Counted from the stretch's first letter, positions 50,948 to 61,802 are shown. The stretch is DNA of 64,000 bases from Candidatus Liberibacter europaeus (GCA_003045065.1 PSQJ01000004.1:94327-158326); one strand, 5' to 3'. Notes: generated by a model from the sequence alone, not told the origin. Made by a program: numbers and translations.

Positions 50948-51736
50948 TATACTTTGTAAAAAAATATTTTTTATAATTAAGAAGAAATTTTTTATAAATT
51001 CGCAATATATAAAAATAAATACTTGTAATTACCAAATAGTTACCACAAGATATATTGGTATTATGACCTTGATGAAGAATAGTTTGATAATCTAAAACAG
51101 CCAAACATCAAAAATATATTGCTATATAATTTTATCAGTTATAATATTTATAACATAACCATTTGATTTTACAGTATTCTTTTGTAAAAACTGGTCTTAT
51201 CCTGCATAAGATGAGACCTTTCAATTGTAATTCCCGCACTTTTTAATTGCAATTTTACCCTTCAAACCTTCAGGTCAATTAAACGGGTTGTATTGTGGTC
51301 AATCAGATAAAGCAACTTAAAATCAACTTAAAATATTGACTCCTACATATAACATAATGTATTAATTCATAATACAATTAATTGGATTAATTTAGCATAC
51401 AATAAGGTGTAAATTGATATATATTCGTATATATATCAAAAAAAATTTCCTTTGTTTACTTTACTATCGTCATTTTCTGCTTTGAGTAGTTTTGATTTGT
51501 ATTACGATTTGCTTAAAAAGGAGGTTCAAGAGAGCTAAATCCAAAGACTTGACGCAAGAAACAAGAAAAATCTCAGCGAAGATAATAAAATCTTACGATA
51601 TTTCTTGTTTAAAGGACAGAAATAAAAATCAAATAGTGTAAATAAATCATCGAAAAAATACCCCCCCCCCTGCCTTAAGAGAATAATTCCATCAAACATC
51701 GAAAATTATTTAAAAAAAAATTAGGAGTATTTACTA
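50948..51736. other. gene-poor spacer with hairpin, dispersed repeat and C10 tract
   Basis: No gene is recognised. A near-perfect 9-bp stem, GGTCTTATC (51193-51201) with GATGAGACC (51210-51218), could end the DUF1217 transcript. A copy of the dispersed ~40-bp repeat follows at about 51220-51260. A run of ten C (51661-51670) lies 66 bp before the next ATG. Confidence 0.6.
51661..51670 (+). repeat. poly-C tract (C10) upstream of ykvI-like gene
   Basis: Ten consecutive C in a strongly AT-rich background, within the probable promoter or leader of the gene at 51737. Such tracts are prone to slippage. A C8 tract is at 23003-23010. Confidence 0.85.
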
Positions 51737-52870
51737 ATGAAAAACAAGTTAAGCTTGTTACAAACGTTGTCTATTGTTAGTGGTTATACTTGTGGAGCAT
51801 ATTTCTTAGTAACTTTTGGATCTAAGATGCATGAAATAAATATATTATCATTGCTTATAGCCTTTATTTTTATGTGCTTCTTTAGTGCAAAATATATATC
51901 GATGTTAAATGATCTATCCCAATCCACTAATTCTTTAAACGTACGTGATATGGTAGTATCAATTCAACCAAAATATGCCATGACATGCACATGGTTTTTT
52001 TATATATATTTTGTACTTTTTGTAGCAATTATGACCTTATTGGCAAAAACCACTGTTGATTCTCTTGGTTTTATACCAAATATTGTGCAATATGGATTAA
52101 TATTTTCTGGGTTGTTGTTAGCTGGAATATATGAAAAAACATTAGTGAGAGTTGATGTTTTCTTAAATATAATTAAATTTTTATTTTTTTCTTCTTTTGT
52201 TATAGCTGGTATCTTTTTCTTTTGTAGTCATCCTGATATTTCTATCATCGAAAAGAATATTTCTCTTGGAACTGATTTTAGTAAAATAAACATGGGTATA
52301 TTATATGCTATTACATGTTGTACAGGATTGGATACTATACTGCATCTAAAAAATGATATGGATGAAAAAGATTACAATCGTGCTGTGCGCATCTTACCAT
52401 TATTTGTCGGCTTTGTATTTATTAGCATTATTTTGACATCTGGATTTATTTTTACTCCAGAAGAACAAGTAAGCAATTTAATTCCTACGTTTTTTAAAAA
52501 TAAATTAAATTTCCTATTAATTAGTCGTATAGAGCTAGTTTTAACGCTCATAATGCAATTATCTGGCGGTATGACAGCACTATATTTAGCGTTAAAAATG
52601 GGCAAATTATGCTTACCGAAATTAATAACAGAAAAGAAAATTGGCATAAGTGCTGCCACTGTAGCTATATGGTTAGTTATGTTTTTTGTTGTAGGGAATA
52701 CTCTTTTTGTTTTTTTAGAAATTTTTATATGTATTGCTTGGATACACTTTCCCATTTTAAATATATTAAAAAGTAGACAGTTAAAACAACCATTAGATTT
52801 AAAAGCAGTAGGATTCTTTGTTGTATGTTTATTTCTGCTTATTAAAAGCTTGTATGATGTAATACAATAA
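51737..52870 (+). CDS. YkvI-like polytopic membrane protein
   Basis: A 377-aa inner-membrane protein with about ten hydrophobic segments. The start SLLQTLSIVSGYTCGAYFLVTFGS resembles the YkvI family, distant relatives of amino-acid transporters with the G-x-G break in helix 1. Substrate unknown. A strong terminator follows, and a GGAG lies 9 bases before the ATG. The identification rests on overall pattern and is moderate. Confidence 0.7.
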   Translation: MKNKLSLLQTLSIVSGYTCGAYFLVTFGSKMHEINILSLLIAFIFMCFFSAKYISMLNDLSQSTNSLNVRDMVVSIQPKYAMTCTWFFYIYFVLFVAIMTLLAKTTVDSLGFIPNIVQYGLIFSGLLLAGIYEKTLVRVDVFLNIIKFLFFSSFVIAGIFFFCSHPDISIIEKNISLGTDFSKINMGILYAITCCTGLDTILHLKNDMDEKDYNRAVRILPLFVGFVFISIILTSGFIFTPEEQVSNLIPTFFKNKLNFLLISRIELVLTLIMQLSGGMTALYLALKMGKLCLPKLITEKKIGISAATVAIWLVMFFVVGNTLFVFLEIFICIAWIHFPILNILKSRQLKQPLDLKAVGFFVVCLFLLIKSLYDVIQ

Positions 52871-52934
52871 TTATTCAGGATCCCCATTGGTTCATTCTAG
52901 TCTACAACAATGGTAATTGCCAATTCACATGAAA

Positions 52935-52970
52935 GAAGCAGGCGGATTATGGTTTAAATCCGCCTGCTTC
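52935..52970 (+). terminator. strong intrinsic hairpin after ykvI-like gene
   Basis: Perfect 14-bp stem GAAGCAGGCGGATT/AATCCGCCTGCTTC with an 8-base loop, about 65 bp after the stop, GC-rich against the local background. The T tract after it is weak (GACTTTT begins 6 bases on). Confidence 0.8.
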
Positions 52971-53111
52971 TGCATGACTTTTATCGGTGTAAATATACTA
53001 AAATGCAAGCAATGATTTATTGTATGAAGGTTCTTAAAGGTTATAAAATTATAGTGGATATGATATAAGAGATATGATTGATCATTGTATTAATACACTT
53101 ATCACTCATCT

Positions 53112-53762
53112 TTAAAAATCACGAATTTTAGAATTATTGATAATATCAGCAATTAAATCATGCGCATAATACTCTGGTGTCAAGACAACTGATGAATCTC
53201 CAAATGATGATTGTTTGAAAACATAGCGTTTACGTTTGATTGATTTATTTTTCAAAAGCTGCAAAAGATCATTATTGGGAAGACCATTAACAGGTACATC
53301 AATTATTCTTTGAAAAGAAGAAATAGCTTCTTTAGTAATCTGATTTAAAAAACCATCGCAGTAACCATGGTATAGGTTGAGTTCCTTTAGTTTTTTTTGT
53401 ATTTCCTGCAATGGTATACTCTTTTCTCCTATAGTAACAGGGCCTACAAACGAAACTTTATCACCAACATCTTCTACTCTCTCTAATTTAAAAGTTACAT
53501 CATTTCCTTTAATATGATCCTTCATATTACGGACATAACCTAAAAAAATTTGATCAGATTTAGAATCACGTGTAACAAACATTGGTGAAGGATGCTTTCC
53601 ATTCTGACACCACAATGCATTATACAATATCAATATAAAAACTATGCTGTACCCTATTGTAATAGAAATAAATTTAGGATACCTAAATATGGTTTCACTG
53701 AAAATTCTAAGTATTTGCAAAAATATGCCTGGAAAGTTGATACCATATCCTTTTTTAAACAT
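53112..53762 (-). CDS. membrane-anchored peptidoglycan-binding protein
   Basis: A 216-aa protein with one N-terminal transmembrane segment (about 32-50, PKFISITIGYSIVFILILYN) and a PG_binding_1-type domain near 115-170 (IPLQEIQKKLKELNLYHGYCDGFLNQITKEAISSFQ). It should sit in the inner membrane with the domain in the periplasm. It is divergent from the DUF5330 gene; this trio with sufE is a conserved rhizobial neighbourhood. Confidence 0.82.
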   Translation of the reverse strand: MFKKGYGINFPGIFLQILRIFSETIFRYPKFISITIGYSIVFILILYNALWCQNGKHPSPMFVTRDSKSDQIFLGYVRNMKDHIKGNDVTFKLERVEDVGDKVSFVGPVTIGEKSIPLQEIQKKLKELNLYHGYCDGFLNQITKEAISSFQRIIDVPVNGLPNNDLLQLLKNKSIKRKRYVFKQSSFGDSSVVLTPEYYAHDLIADIINNSKIRDF

Positions 53763-54128
53763 TATTTTTATGAATACCTATTTCTCTATCCTAACATTAG
53801 TACCCTTTGATCAAAAGTCATCAAATAACATTAATAGTGAATGATTCTATCGAAATTACCATTAAATTAATGGTATAAAAACCGCATAATTGTCAAGGAT
53901 ACTTTACATCCTGTTTATAAATTTAAAACATCAAATTAAATGGCTTTTAAATACATTAGATAAAAGTCATATCTTACTAAAAAATCTCTTATATATGATT
54001 TTTATCTCATAACAATAATTGTGTTTTTTATCAATACATATTATAATGCTCTTGTTTGTGATCAATGTGCGATTTACCATACTGACAATAAACTAGCATT
54101 AAAGACAACGTTAGGATAACGGACAAAA

Positions 54129-54461
54129 ATGTTTTTTATTATAAAGAAAATTTTTTGGATATCAATGTTTCTTTTTGTGCTATCCAATGTATATCCCAAC
54201 AGTAAATCTACGCAAATAAAACCAAATGATAATGTACAATCTGAAATAAAAGATATAATTAATATAACTTCCAGCACATTTAATTATGCAAGTAATGTTT
54301 GTAATGCACAACCAGACACGTGTGTTTTATGGCGTAAAGTCCTATCCAATTTTAAGAAACATACAACACGTGGTGCAAAAATTGCATATGAATTTATAAA
54401 ATCAAGTATTGCTTCATCTGAAAAATCACTTGAGCCGAATAAAAACAATTCTTTAAAATAG
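54129..54461 (+). CDS. DUF5330 family exported protein
   Basis: A 110-aa protein with a signal peptide (MFFIIKKIFWISMFLFVLSNVYPNS without the tail) and the DUF5330 pattern of an AxxxCxxQPxxCxxW-like motif, here VCNAQPDTCVLWRKV, then a basic TTRGAKIAYEFI helix. Function is unknown. It lies before sufE and after the peptidoglycan-binding gene, as in other rhizobia, which supports the assignment. Confidence 0.75.
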   Translation: MFFIIKKIFWISMFLFVLSNVYPNSKSTQIKPNDNVQSEIKDIINITSSTFNYASNVCNAQPDTCVLWRKVLSNFKKHTTRGAKIAYEFIKSSIASSEKSLEPNKNNSLK

Positions 54462-54710
54462 TATTTATTTGATTTTATTATATTTTTGTTATAACTATTC
54501 TTATAGCAGTAGCAGAGCAGTATGTAATCACTTATTGATTACACGTAAATTTGTAAAATGTCTTATTGCTTACTTTAAAAGATTTCTAAATCATATAAAT
54601 AATATTTATATTGATAGCTGATGGAGTCATGGGATATGTTACAAACTAAAATTGATATTAAGATAGTATGGAAATATTGATTGTCATTTCTAATTTTAAT
54701 GGAGTACATA

Positions 54711-55151
54711 ATGATTTCCATTGATCAAATTGCACAGAATATAGAAATAATAGATGATATAAATGACAAATATCAATACATAATAGAATTAGGAAAAAAA
54801 TTACCTACATTTCCAAAAGAAAAATTTGTAGATGAGAATGTGGTGTCAGGATGCATGAGCATGTTATGGCTTTCTGTTGATTTAGTACAAAAAGAAAATA
54901 ATACCTATAGAATATCATTAGACCTTTACTCAGATTCTCATATTGTACGTGGAATTTTATATATTGTAAAAAGTATTTACGATGGTAAAAGCCTTAATGA
55001 AATAGAAAAAATAGAAGCTTTAAAAATATTTAAGCGCCTTGAATTAGTTGAATACTTATCTCAAAAGCGTAAAAACGGATTGCACATCATAGTTGATAGA
55101 ATAAAAAAATTAGCCCATCAACATTCAATTAATCACGCTGGAAATTATTGA
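54711..55151 (+). CDS. sufE: SufE cysteine-desulfurase sulfur acceptor
   Basis: Takes persulfide sulfur from SufS for Fe-S cluster assembly. The active Cys is C48 in VVSGCMSMLWL, followed by the conserved FDSDSxxVRG-like stretch, here YSDSHIVRGILYI. The ATG at 54711 has GGAG upstream; the longer frame from 54681 adds non-conserved residues. Length is 146 aa. Complex I and other Fe-S proteins here depend on this pathway. Confidence 0.94.
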   Translation: MISIDQIAQNIEIIDDINDKYQYIIELGKKLPTFPKEKFVDENVVSGCMSMLWLSVDLVQKENNTYRISLDLYSDSHIVRGILYIVKSIYDGKSLNEIEKIEALKIFKRLELVEYLSQKRKNGLHIIVDRIKKLAHQHSINHAGNY

Positions 55152-55524
55152 TCAATATCACGAAGATATAATAAGTTATTTATATCCGAAAATATTACTA
55201 TGTATATATCTTGAGAGGGTTTGGTAGGTAAAATGATTATCCCCATTTAGTCTAACATTTTCAACAACAACTCTACCTCTACTTTCATTTTCACAATGAA
55301 ATATTTTAATTTATTTCCTCCTCTATAGTGCCAATCTCTGGCATATTGAAGTAAAATAATCATTATATTTTTGATATGTAAATACACATGACTTCATAAA
55401 TATCTGAGCTAGTACAGATATTTTAAAGATACCATTGACAATCGCCAAAAAAAATATAGTCTATGAAAAATTATTTAATGCGTATGGGTAAAAAATATAT
55501 TTAATTTATAATTAAGAGAACATA

Positions 55525-55936
55525 GTGAATATCAAAAAAACAATTGTCGTCTCTCAGATAATAATAACATTACTATTTTATGGTTGTGATATATCAGGTG
55601 ACTATCAATCCCAGGTTTATAAAATCTATAGCAATTAGTGAAGTTACTGAAAGTAAAAACGTTTCTAAAGAACGCAATAATTTAGAAAACAAGAATCAAA
55701 TAGTTCCATCATTTAGTGAATCTCCTGAAAGTAACTCCTCTACTACATGGTCAGAAGAAGATAATAATCAACCAGATATAATGTCTCCAGGAATTATTAT
55801 AACTCCTATAATTACAGAAAATATAGACATCAAAATCCAAGAATCTAAGCAAAACAATCATGTTGATATATTTCAAACAGCAAAGGGATTTTATTGGTAT
55901 TTAGTGAATGACACACCGCTTCTGGGATCTAATTAA
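55525..55936 (+). pseudogene. frameshifted lipoprotein of the dispersed family
   Basis: The GTG at 55525 opens VNIKKTIVVSQIIITLLFYGC, a lipobox signal like those at 22461 and 63571, but that frame ends after 37 codons. The adjacent frame continues from about 55620 through a Ser/Asn/Glu-rich region (TESKNVSKERNNLENKNQ) to a stop at 55934-55936. Past it another frame continues for about 30 codons (KPKLDNANISKYDNNNQI), so there may be a second shift. I read it as one decayed gene. Confidence 0.6.
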
Positions 55937-57379
55937 AGCCAAAATTAGATAATGCTAATATTTCAAAATATGACAATAATAATCAGATTGAAAATATACT
56001 ACCTATAAGCAGCGTTAACTATTAGAACATCCCATTAATCCGATGCTATTCCTTAAAGTTAAGACATTTATTTATACTGAACAATAAAAATCCAACAGGC
56101 GGTGAAAAGCTTGATCTCCATCTTTTGTTCGAAAAATTTGTTGGTTTTTCTTAGTAAGTGGGCCGATTGATTATTCACTTTGACATTGGTAATTTTCCGT
56201 AATATTCTAATTTATCTCATAGAAAAACAGGTATCTCGTATGCAAATTTATGTTTCTTTTCTCTGCCTTAGCTTTATCAAATGATGATAGGCGTTGTTAA
56301 TGTTCATAAATAACCCTTTTCCTTAGCCTAGTATAGCAGAATATATCAATGTGAATTTTCTCAATGAACAATTTTAGTATTCATCTTTTTTTTACATCCT
56401 TATTATATTAAAAAGAATTAAAAATAGCTTCGGTGATAATATACAAGTCTGATGGATTATAATAGTGTTTTTATCTAGGTTTTTTATATCCTGATTCCCG
56501 CTATTATATCCAGATCCCTTTCTTGACCTAAAATATGATAATTTACATAGGATTGATTCTATACTATTATATGAAACATATTCCAGACATACTAAAAATA
56601 TCTATTTTATCAGTGTATTTTTAGGAAAATAAAATTACTATGTCCAGACATAAGCATGATTTTGAACTGCAAAATGAAATGTAAAAGTTCAACACAAATA
56701 GTAATCAAAGGAGAATTTATCAAAAGAAAATAATATTTCTTTGTCCAATAAACTTGACCTTATGTGCTATTATATTGCCTATATTTGAGATTCCTTTCAG
56801 CAAATAGAGTAAATATTTTTCCTAGTATCATCTTTGAGAATGTGATTCTCATTTAATGTTAATTGGGAAGATTTTACTGATAGGATTCGCATAGATCTTT
56901 ACAATCCTGTTTTTTGTGATCTTTTTCTGATGTACATCTTTAGTACTATGGGAAATTTGTCATAAGTTCTATGGAATAATCAAGTTAGGAATGATACTTG
57001 ACTAAATTATCTTTATATCTAGATGATATATTTTTAATATTTCTAAATAGTATTGAGGATATTCAAGACTATCTGTAATATAATCTTATTGAAAATAACA
57101 TAATCAATGTAAATTTTGCAAATATTATCACTTTGAATCAAAAAAATTCAATAGATCCATATGTATTGTACAATTGCTATTGTAAATAAGCTTATTTTGG
57201 TTTCAGCTTATCCTTTTCCACCAGCTATATATCAGATGAAAATAATAAATATCATTATTAAATTTTCACGATTTATTTAAACATGATCATAATTTAAAAT
57301 CCTGAAAATTCATCTATTTCACATATACATTATAATCAAGGTATTAATTAGAGATACAAAAATAAAATTTTGCATATAA
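55937..57379. other. long gene-free region
   Basis: About 1.4 kb with stops in all frames and no RNA or repeat that I can support. A few 10-30 codon frames remain near the start, continuing the pseudogene. It probably held one or more genes now lost. Confidence 0.6.
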
Positions 57380-57386
57380 TAAAAAA

Positions 57387-57416
57387 GGGGGAAAAGATTG
57401 AAAAGTCTTTTCCCCC
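57387..57416 (-). terminator. intrinsic terminator of groESL
   Basis: Perfect 11-bp stem GGGGGAAAAGA/TCTTTTCCCCC with an 8-base loop; on the minus strand it is followed by TTTTTTATTAT. It lies about 35 bp after the groEL stop. Confidence 0.9.
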
Positions 57417-57450
57417 TGAACACAAAAAACATAAGTATACAAGTAATGAT

Positions 57451-59109
57451 TTACATCATATCCATGCCACCCATGCCACCCATACCACCAGGCATACCAC
57501 CGCCAGGCATTGGTGAGGAGTTTGATTCATTTGTCGGAGCATCAGTCACGGTAGCTTCGGTCATTAATAACATACTTGAAATCGACATAGCAGATACAAG
57601 AGCATTGCGAACCACTTTAAGAGGATCAATTATACCCATATCAAACATATTTCCAAATACCTCATTCTGAACATCATAACCAAAGTTACCATCCTTATTT
57701 TCCAGTATCTTAGATGTAATGAGTAAAGGTTCAAGACCTGCATTTTTCATAATCTTACGGCAAGGAGCAACAATACTCTTAAGAGCAATATCTGACCCAG
57801 CACGCTCATCATCATTATCACCTTCAACTGGTACAGCTACAGAGGCACGAAGAAGAGCAATTCCACCACCAATAACAATTCCTTCTTCAACAGCAGCACG
57901 TGTAGCATCAAGGGAATCTTGGAAACGGTCTTTTTTCTCAATCAAAGCTGTTTCTGTAGTATCTCCAACACTTATAACAGCAACTCCGCTAGATAATTTA
58001 GCTAGACGTTCCTTGAGCTTATCGCGATCATAGTCTGATTTGGTAATCTCAATAGCTGACTCAATTTCCTTGATGCGAGATTGGATACTTTCCTTACTAC
58101 CACTACCATCAACTATTGTAGTATCATCTTTGGTTGAAATAACCTTTTTAGCTGAACCAAGATGTTCTACAGTTGCATCATCAAGAGTCAGACCAATATC
58201 ATCAGAAATAACTGTAGCACCTGTCAATGCAGCGATATCTAAAAGGATCTGATCACGACGCTCACCAAAAGCCGGAGCTTTAATAGATGCGACTTTAAAA
58301 CCAGCACGAATTTTGTTGACGACAAGAGTTGCTAATGCCTCTCCTTCTACATCTTCAGCAATAATAAATAGCGCACGAGAACTCTTAGCAGCTATCTCTA
58401 ATACTTTCATCAAAGGATTAAACGATGATATCTTCTTATTACAAATCAAGATATATGGATTATCCAGTTCAACAGTCATTTTGTCCGGATTAGTCACAAA
58501 ATAAGGAGATATATACCCTCTATCAAGCTGCATACCTTCAACAATTTTCACTTCAGTCTCAGCTGTTTTAGACTGATCAATGCTGACAATCCCATTCTTT
58601 CCTGTTTTTTCCATTGCAAATGCAATTTTTTCACCAATATCTCTATCACCATTAGCAGCAATAGTAGCTACTTGGACAATCTCTTCATGAGTTGCAACTT
58701 TTTTGCTAATAGATTGAAGATAATCTACTATCGCTTTAGTAGTTCTCGTCATACCACGATTCACACACATAGGATTTCTTCCAGCGGTAACAGCCTTCCT
58801 ACCTTCATTAAAAATTGCCTGAGCAAGACAAGTAGCAGTAGTTGTACCGTCACCTGAACGTTCATCTGCATTATCCGCAACATTACGCAACAGATGGGCA
58901 CCAATATTCTGTACTTTATCTTGAAATTCAATACTCTTAGCTACGGTAACACCATCCTTACTCACGCGTACACCACCATAAGAACTACTAATCATGACTA
59001 ATCGTCCTTTAGGTCCATATGTAGAAGTTACTGCATCAGCAAGTTTATTAACACCCTGCGCTATTCCATCTCTGGCAACATCACCAAACTTCACATCTTT
59101 AGCTGACAT
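57451..59109 (-). CDS. groL: chaperonin GroEL
   Basis: 60-kDa subunit of the double-ring chaperonin that folds cytoplasmic proteins with ATP. Marks are SAKDVKFG at the start, TYGPKGRLVMI, DGTTTATCLAQAI with the ATP-hydrolysis Asp, and the GGM-rich tail PGGGMPGGMGGMGG. The ATG at 59109 has AGGAGGT 8 bases upstream, giving 552 aa; a GTG three codons earlier is unlikely. The gene is 71 bp after groES. Confidence 0.98.
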   Translation of the reverse strand: MSAKDVKFGDVARDGIAQGVNKLADAVTSTYGPKGRLVMISSSYGGVRVSKDGVTVAKSIEFQDKVQNIGAHLLRNVADNADERSGDGTTTATCLAQAIFNEGRKAVTAGRNPMCVNRGMTRTTKAIVDYLQSISKKVATHEEIVQVATIAANGDRDIGEKIAFAMEKTGKNGIVSIDQSKTAETEVKIVEGMQLDRGYISPYFVTNPDKMTVELDNPYILICNKKISSFNPLMKVLEIAAKSSRALFIIAEDVEGEALATLVVNKIRAGFKVASIKAPAFGERRDQILLDIAALTGATVISDDIGLTLDDATVEHLGSAKKVISTKDDTTIVDGSGSKESIQSRIKEIESAIEITKSDYDRDKLKERLAKLSSGVAVISVGDTTETALIEKKDRFQDSLDATRAAVEEGIVIGGGIALLRASVAVPVEGDNDDERAGSDIALKSIVAPCRKIMKNAGLEPLLITSKILENKDGNFGYDVQNEVFGNMFDMGIIDPLKVVRNALVSAMSISSMLLMTEATVTDAPTNESNSSPMPGGGMPGGMGGMGGMDMM

Positions 59110-59180
59110 AAAATACACCTCCTAGGTTTTACGAAACAAACAAATCAATAGTTAAATTCAATACAATTATGTCAAAAAAA

Positions 59181-59489
59181 CTACTTTCCATCAGAAAAGA
59201 CACCCATTATGTCAGTTTCTTGCATTACAAGGTAATCTTCATTAGAAATCTTAATTTCTGTTCCAGACCATTTGCCGAAAAGAACTATATCACCCGGCTT
59301 AACTTCAGACTTAATAACATTTCCAGATTGATCTAAAGCACCTGCACCAACCGATATAACCTCACCTTCACAAGGTTTTTCAGCAACATTACTAGGTACC
59401 AAAATACCAGAATCAGTTTTTGTTTCACTTGGAAGACGACGTACAACTACACGACCTCTTGTTGGATGCAAAAAACGCTTACCCACCAT
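59181..59489 (-). CDS. groS: co-chaperonin GroES
   Basis: Heptameric lid of GroEL. The mobile loop region SETKTDSGILVP and EVISVGAGA, GDIVLFGKWSGTEI are typical. It has an N-terminal extension of a few residues (MVGKRFLHPTRG) before the usual RPLxDRVVVRR-like start. Length is 102 aa. It is the first gene of the operon. Confidence 0.97.
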   Translation of the reverse strand: MVGKRFLHPTRGRVVVRRLPSETKTDSGILVPSNVAEKPCEGEVISVGAGALDQSGNVIKSEVKPGDIVLFGKWSGTEIKISNEDYLVMQETDIMGVFSDGK

Positions 59490-59605
59490 ACCTCACACTC
59501 CTAATAAAAATTAACGAAACGAACAAAATAAGTAATTAAACGATTAGCTTATACAAACCGTTCAGTAATTTTTAGCGCCCCAATTAATAGAGAGCCTACA
59601 ACTGC

Positions 59606-59634
59606 TATCTAGGTATAAAAAACTACGAAGTCAA
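59606..59634 (-). promoter_or_regulatory. candidate promoter of groESL
   Basis: On the minus strand TTGACT (59634-59629), a 17-bp spacer, and TAGATA (59611-59606) fit a vegetative -35/-10 pair and would leave an untranslated leader of about 110 bases. I find no CIRCE inverted repeat (TTAGCACTC-N9-GAGTGCTAA) between here and groES, so HrcA control is not evident; a heat-shock sigma promoter cannot be excluded. Confidence 0.45.
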
Positions 59635-59790
59635 GAGACAAACCAAATATTATCATTGATATAGAAGTTCAACAAAAAATCAGAGTAAAAGACAACATGA
59701 CTAATGTTAAATAAAACATCCCAATGGTATATAAATTAAATTACGATTTATTATACGAATAATATCGGTTTAAAATTAAGGAATGTAGCT

Positions 59791-60639
59791 ATGTCTATAG
59801 AAATTAATTCTCTTTGTCAAATTTTAAAATATTATGATGTAATCATTTGTGATATATGGGGGGTTATTCATAATGGACAAAAGTTATTTCACCGAAGCAT
59901 CGATGCTCTAAAAACGGCAAGCAACAATGGAATAAAAATCATCTTATTAACCAATTCACCACGGACATCGCCAAGTGTGATAGCCCATATGAGATCGCTA
60001 GGATTATGTAACAATTTCTGGGATGAAATTATCACTTCTGGAGACCTGAATTGTCATTTGATTAAAGAAGCCCCCCAAAATATCTTTTTCATAGGGAACG
60101 AAATAGATCGTGTTTTATTTGAGAGAATAAATATTAAAATAGTTGAGGAACAAGATGCTGAAGCTATATTATGCTCTGGCTTATACAATGCAAACAAAGA
60201 AAAACCTGAAGATTATATATCACTTTTGAAACGTTTTGCACAGCGTCGAATCCCTTTTATTTGCGCAAATCCAGATATATTAGCCAATAGTGGAAACAAA
60301 ATTATTCCTTGTGCAGGAGCACTAGCCCTGATCTATCAAAATATGGATGGTATCGTAAAAATGGTAGGAAAACCCCATTATCCTATTTATGATATGGCAT
60401 TTAAAAAAATATCTTATTTATGTGATTCATTGGATAAAAAGCGCATATTAGTTATAGGAGATGGAATTAACACTGATATTAAAGGCGCTCTGCAATGCGG
60501 TCTTGATGCATTATATGTAGGAGAAGGAATCCATATTCATGAATACTTGGAAAATAATGCAATTAATCCGCAAATGGTACAAAATTTCTTTATTAAAAAA
60601 AAGTTGCATCCTCGTTGGTGGATAAAACAACTGATATAA
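59791..60639 (+). CDS. HAD-superfamily class IIA phosphatase
   Basis: NagD-like hydrolase of the TIGR01459 type. HAD motif I is IICDIWGVIHNG, motif II is LLTNSPR, motif III/IV is MVGKPHYPIYDMA and VIGDGINTDIKGA with the metal-binding Asp. Length is 282 aa. Substrate is unknown. It precedes ribF by 12 bp, as in other rhizobia, so the two are likely one transcript. Confidence 0.9.
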   Translation: MSIEINSLCQILKYYDVIICDIWGVIHNGQKLFHRSIDALKTASNNGIKIILLTNSPRTSPSVIAHMRSLGLCNNFWDEIITSGDLNCHLIKEAPQNIFFIGNEIDRVLFERINIKIVEEQDAEAILCSGLYNANKEKPEDYISLLKRFAQRRIPFICANPDILANSGNKIIPCAGALALIYQNMDGIVKMVGKPHYPIYDMAFKKISYLCDSLDKKRILVIGDGINTDIKGALQCGLDALYVGEGIHIHEYLENNAINPQMVQNFFIKKKLHPRWWIKQLI

Positions 60640-60651
60640 ACAAGGACGAAC

Positions 60652-61626
60652 ATGAAAGTTTTCCAAAATATTGATATAAATCAGCCATTACCAGAAAATT
60701 TGAAGAATTGCGATATAGCAATAGGAAATTTTGATGGAATACATCTAGGGCATCGTTCAATATTAGAGAATGCCATCAAAAAAGCTAATGGCTCCCCAAC
60801 CGCAGTTCTTTTGTTTGATCCACATCCTAGAACAGTGCTGACACCTAATGCTAATATATTTACACTCACACCTGCATCTATTCAGGAAAAAATATTGGAG
60901 AACATGGGTTTTTCTGCACTAATCAGATATAAGTTTACTTCTGAAACCGCCAACTATTCTGCTGATGAATTTATTCAAAAGGTGCTTGTGGATTGGATAA
61001 AAGCGAAACAAGTGATTACAGGAACAAAGTTCCGATTTGGCAAAAATCGTTCTGGTGATGGTAATTTCTTAAAAAAAAGCGGCGAAAGGAATGGATTCAA
61101 TACCATGTTAGTTGATGAACTATGCGATAGTTCTTCTCAAATTATATCTTCTAGTAGAATTAGAACAGCACTTCAAAACGGATATGTAAATCAAGCAACA
61201 AATATGCTAGGATATCATTTTACCATTGAATCACAGATAGTTCATGGAAAAAAATTAGGACATAAATTAGGATTTCCTACCGCAAATATGAAATTAACAC
61301 CAGGGACCCATCTAAAGCAAGGAGTGTATACCATTCGTTTTCGCACACAAGACAAAAAATCCTATTGCGGCATTGCAAATTTTGGCAGAAATCCTACCGT
61401 CGTCAAAGAAGGTCCTCTAATCTTGGAAAGCTTTATTTTCGACTTTTCACAAGAAATATACGAGCAAACATGTAATGTTTCATTCTTTGATTTTCTGCGT
61501 TCAGAAATAAAATTTACAAATGTACAAAAATTAATATCACATATGGAAAAAGACGAGCAGAAAGCACGTGATCTCCTTGCAAAAAGTTATCCCATTAGTG
61601 AAATAGATCGCCTTATATGTTTCTAA
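60652..61626 (+). CDS. ribF: bifunctional riboflavin kinase/FAD synthetase
   Basis: Makes FMN and FAD from riboflavin. The N-terminal adenylyltransferase domain shows GNFDGIHLGHRSIL and GTKFRFGKNRSGD; the C-terminal kinase domain shows KLGFPTANMKLTPG and GIANFGRNPTV. Length is 324 aa. FMN for NuoF and PdxH and FAD for other enzymes depend on it. Confidence 0.95.
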   Translation: MKVFQNIDINQPLPENLKNCDIAIGNFDGIHLGHRSILENAIKKANGSPTAVLLFDPHPRTVLTPNANIFTLTPASIQEKILENMGFSALIRYKFTSETANYSADEFIQKVLVDWIKAKQVITGTKFRFGKNRSGDGNFLKKSGERNGFNTMLVDELCDSSSQIISSSRIRTALQNGYVNQATNMLGYHFTIESQIVHGKKLGHKLGFPTANMKLTPGTHLKQGVYTIRFRTQDKKSYCGIANFGRNPTVVKEGPLILESFIFDFSQEIYEQTCNVSFFDFLRSEIKFTNVQKLISHMEKDEQKARDLLAKSYPISEIDRLICF

Positions 61627-61802
61627 TATAATTAATGTGAGTTTTACATTTCTTGCTTTTAATACAAATCCTAATAAAATATGCTAATATGAGAAGTATT
61701 TCTATCAAAAATACTTAAGATATCTCTAAATGATTAATTGCTATATTATGAAAATTATGTTAGATCTTGCTGATGTTAATTTTTTTACCTTTAATGACAA
61801 AA

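Noticed and set aside
59490..59790. CIRCE element for HrcA control of groESL
   Set aside because: I looked for TTAGCACTC-N9-GAGTGCTAA and found no match of that kind upstream of groES.
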